DNA from: Pithys albifrons albifrons
Lineage: Eukaryota; Chordata; Aves; Passeriformes; Thamnophilidae
Assembly: GCF_047495875.1 (NCBI RefSeq)
Contig: NC_092480.1
Span: 620,001-684,000 of the forward strand
DNA length: 64,000 nt
Reading direction: 5' to 3'
Shown here: in pieces, positions 61,301-64,000 of the stretch
Position numbering within the stretch: position 1 is the first letter of the stretch
Layout: the number at the start of each line of letters is the position of its first letter
Made by a program: the position numbers and the translations under genes
Notes under the pieces: model-generated
What the model was told of the DNA's origin: nothing
The model's input: the letters and a program-made list of their open reading frames with translations, nothing else
The model's database searches: none

Positions 61301-63119
61301 CACTGCCAAGGTGAGGAGGCCAAAAGTCTGGTGGCTGCTCCCATCCTTTGTTGGCACAGATCACACACTGCCCCCGGCGCCTTCTCCTCACCTCCCCAGA
61401 GGAATGTTGCAGGAGTGTAATTGGGTGTGTACACACACACACAGACAGAGAAGGATGGATAAAAGCTCTGCCAGTAGCCTGGAGCATTTGCAAACAGCCA
61501 GGCAGAAGGCTCTTCTGAAGAGCAGATGGAGGTGGGATCTCAGCTGGCATCGGGAACTGTCGCTCCACGGGGAACGGCGACCCAGGAGACACGAGACAGC
61601 TCAGGAGAATCTCCGGCCTGTTCTGGGCCCTGTCTCTGACCCTCAGCAAATCCCCAAAGCCCTCTTGGCGACTTAAGGCTGTCCCACCTGACCTCAGACA
61701 CTCAGCTGAAGCTGTTAAGGTGGGATGAACATCAGCCAGGTTCCCTTCCCCACCCAGGGAAGAGGCAGACAGATGGCACTGGGCATTTCTAGGATCACAG
61801 AATCATGAAAGGTTGAAAAAGATCTCCAAGATCAAGTCCAACCTTCAACCAAATACCACCATGCCCAATAAACCCTATGGTGATGCTCATTCATCTCCCA
61901 CAGCTGGAAGGAAAGCTGTGACAGGAGCCCCAGATCCCTGCCTGGAACCACAGGGGATGCATTTGGGCCCTTGTTCTTTTGCTTTGCAGGGGGTAAATGA
62001 CTCAGGATCTGCTCTCACAGAGTGGTGGGATTATCACAAATACACCTCAGTGAGGATTTGCCACCAGCTGAGAAAGTGTCACTGGGTTTTCATAGTAGTG
62101 ATGAGACAGGGCAGAAAAAACTGAGTAAGGAAATCTTGGCTTAAATAGCATCAATCTTACTGTTAGCATTGGCTAAGCCTATTTTACTAAGGATCTCAGA
62201 GCATTCTGTGAGCTGTATTTAAGCTCCAGGAGCCCTGGGGAAGGGCTGCCTTCAGCTGCTGAGGAACACAAGCAGCAGGGAGGGGGGAACAGGCTGACTG
62301 AGCACAGGTGTACACAGAATTATTGTCAAACCCAGCAAAAGCCCCAGCGTTGGGCCTGGCTGCTGGGCAGCAGCATCCTGGAGCAGTGAAAAGACCTCAA
62401 TCCACAGGCTTCAAGTAAATGGAAAATGTACTTCTCAAAAAAAAAATACTCTGAGTTAAGGAGCTGAACTGAATCTCCCCAATATTTCCTGGGTAGAAAT
62501 GTCATTCTTACTTGTGTCCCTCCCAACCAGTGTGTTTTTTAAGTTTTTTTCTGCTTCTACCAAGCCTTGCCAGAGTCTGTGTATTTTCCTGTTGCAGGTT
62601 TTCATTAATCTTTCCACTGGGCAAACCCCAATCATTCTGTAATGAGCTGTAATGCAGGATCCCAGAGTCCAGGTCTCTTCTGCAGCAAAGGGAGCACCCC
62701 TGGGAGCACCCCTGGCCCTGCTCCTGCCCTGCTCTCACATCACCACTACAAACACCCCTGCCAGGGGAGAACACATGAAACAGAAACCTCCAAGCCTCAC
62801 AAACGGACTAACCCCCCTCCATCCTCACCATCCTGGAGCACTTACAAAAGCATCAGGGCTTGGCAGTGCCAAGTCCCGCTGGGGCCGAGTGAAAAGGAGC
62901 AGCTAATCCACTTACCCGGGCAATCAGCTCCCCGACCATCCCTGTCCACGTGCCGTTGGCCTCGGGCACTCCGTACACTCCGTCCCCCACCAGGTGGATC
63001 TTGTAGTTGAAGCGCAGGATCTCGGCCAGCTCCTGCAGCATGTCCACGCAGAACCCCTCGTAGCGGTCGTTGCCCTCCAGCTCCTGGTGGTTCCACTTCA
63101 GCATTAAGTAGGGGTTTTC
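37018..63119 (-). CDS. GRIK4: GRIK4 (kainate receptor subunit GluK4/KA1), last nine exons
   Basis: Exons, 5' to 3': 62916-63119, 53883-53996, 47455-47564, 44911-45084, 44422-44587, 42284-42509, 40727-40855, 38089-38207, 37018-37383. All junctions are GT-AG and in phase, and 1608 bp encode the last 535 residues plus stop. GluK4 is a high-affinity ligand-gated cation channel subunit that assembles with GluK1-3 in neuronal membranes. Visible in order: ligand-binding S1 ([20 protein letters not shown], then [19 protein letters not shown] with the glutamate-binding Arg), M1, pore loop ([12 protein letters not shown]), M3 with [13 protein letters not shown]2, M4 and a tail with HPRRRR and ending [19 protein letters not shown] and the tail separate it from GluK1-3; the tail matches GRIK4 rather than GRIK5. 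The amino-terminal domain exons lie beyond the right edge. No disruption seen. Confidence 0.97.
37384..38088 (-). other. GRIK4: GRIK4 last intron
   Basis: 705-bp GT-AG intron; contains the forward CR1 at 37470-37645, 87 bp from the last-exon acceptor. Confidence 0.8.
37470..37645 (+). mobile_element. CR1 LINE 3' end (forward) in GRIK4 last intron
   Basis: Contains gctgccccatccctggaagt, ccatggcaggggatggaact and gatctttaaggtcccttcca. Antisense to GRIK4 and 5'-truncated. Confidence 0.9.
38089..38207 (-). CDS. GRIK4: GRIK4 exon: transmembrane segment M4
   Basis: [40 protein letters not shown]4 and the juxtamembrane segment. The acceptor is ttgttttag and the donor is GAG|GTAGGG. Confidence 0.96.
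38208..40726 (-). other. GRIK4: GRIK4 intron (S2-M4)
   Basis: 2.5-kb GT-AG intron of unique sequence; no repeat or exon recognised. Confidence 0.75.
40727..40855 (-). CDS. GRIK4: GRIK4 exon: end of S2
   Basis: [42 protein letters not shown], with a conserved Cys. The acceptor is gggtgttgcag and the donor is AAAG|GTGAGC. Confidence 0.96.
40856..42283 (-). other. GRIK4: GRIK4 intron within S2
   Basis: 1.4-kb GT-AG intron; contains an antisense CR1 tail at 41228-41300 and a CpG-rich patch (about 42120-42283) reaching into the neighbouring exon. Confidence 0.75.
41228..41300 (-). mobile_element. CR1 3'-end fragment (antisense)
   Basis: gaatagaatatcctgagttg, gaagggacctcgaggaccat, caaagtccaggtcctgg: the CR1 tail in antisense, only about 70 bp recognisable. 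Confidence 0.75.
42284..42509 (-). CDS. GRIK4: GRIK4 exon: ligand-binding S2
   Basis: 75 codons and one base: [75 protein letters not shown]. It carries the ligand-contact Glu of LLEST. The acceptor is cccctgcag and the donor is GTCG|GTAGGC. Confidence 0.96.
42510..44421 (-). other. GRIK4: GRIK4 intron (M3-S2)
   Basis: 1.9-kb GT-AG intron, unique sequence; nothing recognised. Confidence 0.75.
44422..44587 (-). CDS. GRIK4: GRIK4 exon: M3 and start of S2
   Basis: [53 protein letters not shown]. It contains the invariant SYTANLAAF gate motif and the S2 GGSSMT ligand-contact segment. The acceptor is tctccctag and the donor is CAA|GTAAAC. Confidence 0.96.
44588..44910 (-). other. GRIK4: GRIK4 intron between pore-loop and M3 exons
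   Basis: 323-bp GT-AG intron, about two thirds of which is the CR1 fragment at 44668-44880. Confidence 0.8.
44668..44880 (-). mobile_element. CR1 LINE 3' end (antisense)
   Basis: gttggaaaagacctcgaaga, ccatcaagtccaaccctgga, cactgagtgccacatccagt, gggactccaccaccttcctg, and on the minus strand the ORF2 C-terminal remnant [14 protein letters not shown]. It ends about 30 bp from the donor at 44910. Confidence 0.92.
44911..45084 (-). CDS. GRIK4: GRIK4 exon: M2 re-entrant pore loop
   Basis: [54 protein letters not shown]. The pore Q of FMQQG is encoded as CAG, the unedited Q form. The acceptor is gtccttgcag and the donor is TCTG|GTAAGG. Confidence 0.96.
45085..47454 (-). other. GRIK4: GRIK4 intron between M1 and pore-loop exons
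   Basis: 2.4-kb GT-AG intron; contains a T-run at 45718-45729 and the 61-bp minisatellite at 46777-47203. Confidence 0.8.
46777..47203. repeat. 61-bp minisatellite, 7 copies
   Basis: Exactly seven 61-bp units (427 bp) with core AAAGCACCCACGGGGAGTGT and caacaccactctcaaac. Units vary at a few positions (gagcacc/gagaacc, caccccc/tctcccacc/tctcacacc). It ends 252 bp from the GRIK4 M1 exon. Confidence 0.97.
47455..47564 (-). CDS. GRIK4: GRIK4 exon: transmembrane segment M1
   Basis: [18 protein letters not shown], then [18 protein letters not shown] and two bases of the next Arg. This is the pre-M1 linker and M1 helix. The acceptor is gtccccgcag and the donor is CTCG|GTAATG. The exon lies between two minisatellites. 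Confidence 0.96.
47684..47912. repeat. 18-bp polypurine minisatellite
   Basis: About 12 degenerate 18-bp units of the form GGATAAACGGGAGAAGGG. The plus strand is almost all purine, with few pyrimidines over some 230 bp. Confidence 0.92.
47925..48145 (+). mobile_element. CR1 LINE 3' end (forward)
   Basis: cctggcagggttcaagaagt, gttaggagttggactcgatg, atcctcgtgaggcccttcca, ttctgggattctgtg: CR1 terminal region. It directly follows the polypurine minisatellite. Confidence 0.9.
49710..49790 (+). mobile_element. CR1 3'-end fragment (forward)
   Basis: acatccctgcccatagtggg, ttttaagtcccttccaaccc, aaactatttgggatt: a short diverged CR1 tail. Confidence 0.75.
52556..52690 (-). mobile_element. CR1 fragment (antisense)
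   Basis: cctgggacactcccagggct, ggggcagccacagctgctct, cctgtgccagggcctgccca: internal CR1 3' sequence antisense, as in the copy at 24517. Confidence 0.85.
53595..53745 (+). mobile_element. CR1 3' end (forward)
   Basis: tgtcccatccctggggctgt, ccatggcagggggtggagct, atatttaaggtccttccaac, atgctgggattctctg. It ends about 140 bp from the GRIK4 exon at 53883, on its intronic 3' side. Confidence 0.9.
53883..53996 (-). CDS. GRIK4: GRIK4 exon: S1 with glutamate-binding Arg
   Basis: 38 codons: [20 protein letters not shown], then [18 protein letters not shown]. The Arg of TAERE is the family's carboxylate-binding residue. The acceptor is ctccctccag and the donor is ATG|GTAAGA. Confidence 0.96.
55788..55965 (-). 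mobile_element. CR1 3' end (antisense)
   Basis: tagaatcatggaatatcctg, ggttggaagggacccacaag, gatcactgagtccagcatct: CR1 tail antisense, followed by more diverged CR1 sequence. Confidence 0.85.
59876..60155 (+). mobile_element. CR1 LINE 3' end (forward) with ORF2 C-terminal remnant
   Basis: The plus frame retains [20 protein letters not shown] and [16 protein letters not shown], the CR1 ORF2 C-terminal signature, then gggctttaaatgcctttcca and a tail of gattctgtgattcc. Confidence 0.93.
61790..61880 (-). mobile_element. CR1 3'-end fragment (antisense)
   Basis: aggatcacagaatcatgaaa, ggttgaaaaagatctccaag, atcaagtccaaccttcaacc: CR1 tail antisense. Confidence 0.85.
62916..63119 (-). CDS. GRIK4: GRIK4 exon: start of ligand-binding S1
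   Basis: 68 codons, phase 0 at both ends: [40 protein letters not shown], and [18 protein letters not shown] ending LIAR. The acceptor is ctcactgcag and the donor is CGG|GTAAGT. A Trp (MLKWNH) stands where mammals, as I recall, have Gly. Confidence 0.96.
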
Positions 63120-64000
63120 CTGCAGTGAGACTGGGCAGCTGTCATTCCCATCTTAGCCGAGCTGTCCCCCCAGCACGGAGCAGGGAGGGCACTGCCAGGC
63201 TGGCAGAACTCACACAAGCATTTCCAGCCCCAGTACAAGGGCAGCACCCCAATCATCCCAACTCAGCCTGGATGTAACTGATACGGAAACCTTGGGATTG
63301 CAGGTGCTGTAAAGCCATCAGAGCTGTTTGGGACTCACTGGGCTCTGCTGGGTGGAGGTGCAGCAGATTTATGCCAGTTTAGGACACGAAGCAGAGCTAA
63401 GGGGTCCTGCTTTGAGGGCTGTTTCCAACTGGGACATGTGAAAGCAGCCCAGTGACTGCTCTGAGTCATGGCAGGACACACAGAGCCCAGCCCCTCCTGG
63501 CATAGAGCCACTTCTCCAGTCATTCCCCCTTTCCATAGAGCCACTTCTCCAGTCATTCCCCCTTTCCATAGAGCCACTTCTCCAGTCATTCCCCCTTTCC
63601 ATAGAGCCACTTCTCCAGTCATTCCCCCTTTTCATAGAGCCACTTCTCCAGTCATTCCCCCTTTCCATAGAGCCACTTCTCCAGTCATTCCCCCTTTCCA
63701 TAGAGCCACTTCTCCAGTCATTCCCCCTTTCCATAGAGCCACTCCTCCAGTCATCCCCCCTTTCCATAGAGCCACTTCTCCAGTCATTCCCCCTTTCCAT
63801 AGAGCCACTTCTCCAGTCGTTCCCCCTTTCCATAGAGCCACTTCTCCAGTCGTTCCCCCTTTCCATAGAGCCACTTCTCCAGTCATTCCCCCTTTTCATA
63901 GAGCCACTTCTCCAGTCATTCCCCCTTTCCATAGAGCCACTTCTCCAGTTGTTCCCCCTTTCCATAGAGCCACTTCTCCAGTCATTCCCCCTTTCCATAG
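63120..64000 (-). other. GRIK4: GRIK4 intron upstream of S1 exon (partial)
   Basis: Intron running off the right edge; contains the 33-bp minisatellite from 63501. Confidence 0.75.
63501..64000. repeat. 33-bp minisatellite, about 15 copies, continuing past the edge
   Basis: Unit CATAGAGCCACTTCTCCAGT followed by cattccccctttc, 33 bp. Variants include cgttccc, tgttccc, ttttcatag and one unit with actcctccagtcatcccccc. Because 33 is a multiple of three, the minus strand stays open with an 11-residue period (MERGNDWRSGS); this is a by-product of the repeat. Confidence 0.97.

Larger units (their letters stand above)
53997..62915 (-). other. GRIK4: GRIK4 intron within S1
   Basis: 8.9-kb GT-AG intron, the longest complete one here. 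It contains CR1 fragments at 55788-55965, 59876-60155 and 61790-61880, a (GA)n run at 59472-59492 and a short (AC)n at about 61430. No exon-like sequence seen. Confidence 0.75.

Noticed and set aside
63369..63998. Minus-strand 209-residue ORF of repeated MERGNDWRSGS units
   Set aside because: It is a 33-bp tandem repeat inside a GRIK4 intron. The other frames are also open, so the frame is a by-product of a stop-free period divisible by three.

Overview
This window is vertebrate, and almost certainly avian, nuclear DNA. The evidence is spliced genes with GT-AG introns, many CR1 LINE 3'-end fragments in both orientations, one CpG-island promoter and several minisatellites. The three genes are all on the minus strand, in the order TECTA, TBCEL, GRIK4 from left to right. 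From general knowledge this matches the human 11q23.3 order GRIK4-TBCEL-TECTA and chicken chromosome 24. The GC-rich introns, short intergenic spacing and abundant minisatellites fit a bird microchromosome, but the species cannot be read from the sequence.

Layout. Positions 421-2210 hold the first three coding exons of TECTA (alpha-tectorin: signal peptide and start of the NIDO domain); the rest of that gene lies beyond the left edge. Positions 2211 to about 5700 are intergenic. TBCEL is complete: seven coding exons (9616-22599) encode 424 residues, with a probable long 3'UTR below 9616 and a CpG-island promoter at about 25440-26040. Just upstream of that island, 26044-27035 holds three adjacent antisense CR1 3' ends, two of which contain perfect snap-back palindromes followed by small tandem repeats. 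Positions 27036-35676 are intergenic, with an 11-unit minisatellite and a forward CR1. GRIK4 (kainate receptor subunit GluK4/KA1) occupies 37018-63119 with nine exons. They encode the last 535 residues: most of the ligand-binding core, M1, pore loop, M3, S2, M4 and the cytoplasmic tail. The first exons (amino-terminal domain) lie beyond the right edge.

The genes do not form one pathway. TECTA is a tectorial-membrane matrix protein of the inner ear, TBCEL is a tubulin-destabilising LRR/ubiquitin-like protein, and GRIK4 is a high-affinity kainate receptor subunit. I could join all 19 coding exons in consistent phase with intact GT/AG sites, and no coding disruption was seen.

The unusual material is non-coding: the palindrome-bearing CR1 cluster at the TBCEL promoter edge, a promoter with an RFX-type X-box, tandem TCACGTGAC sites and a CRE, a MIR-like ancient SINE relic in a TBCEL intron, the GRIK4 M1 exon set between two minisatellites, and a 33-bp array with an accidental 11-residue periodic reading frame at the right edge. 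I found no CRISPR array, operon, or evidence for a wholly new biological system.
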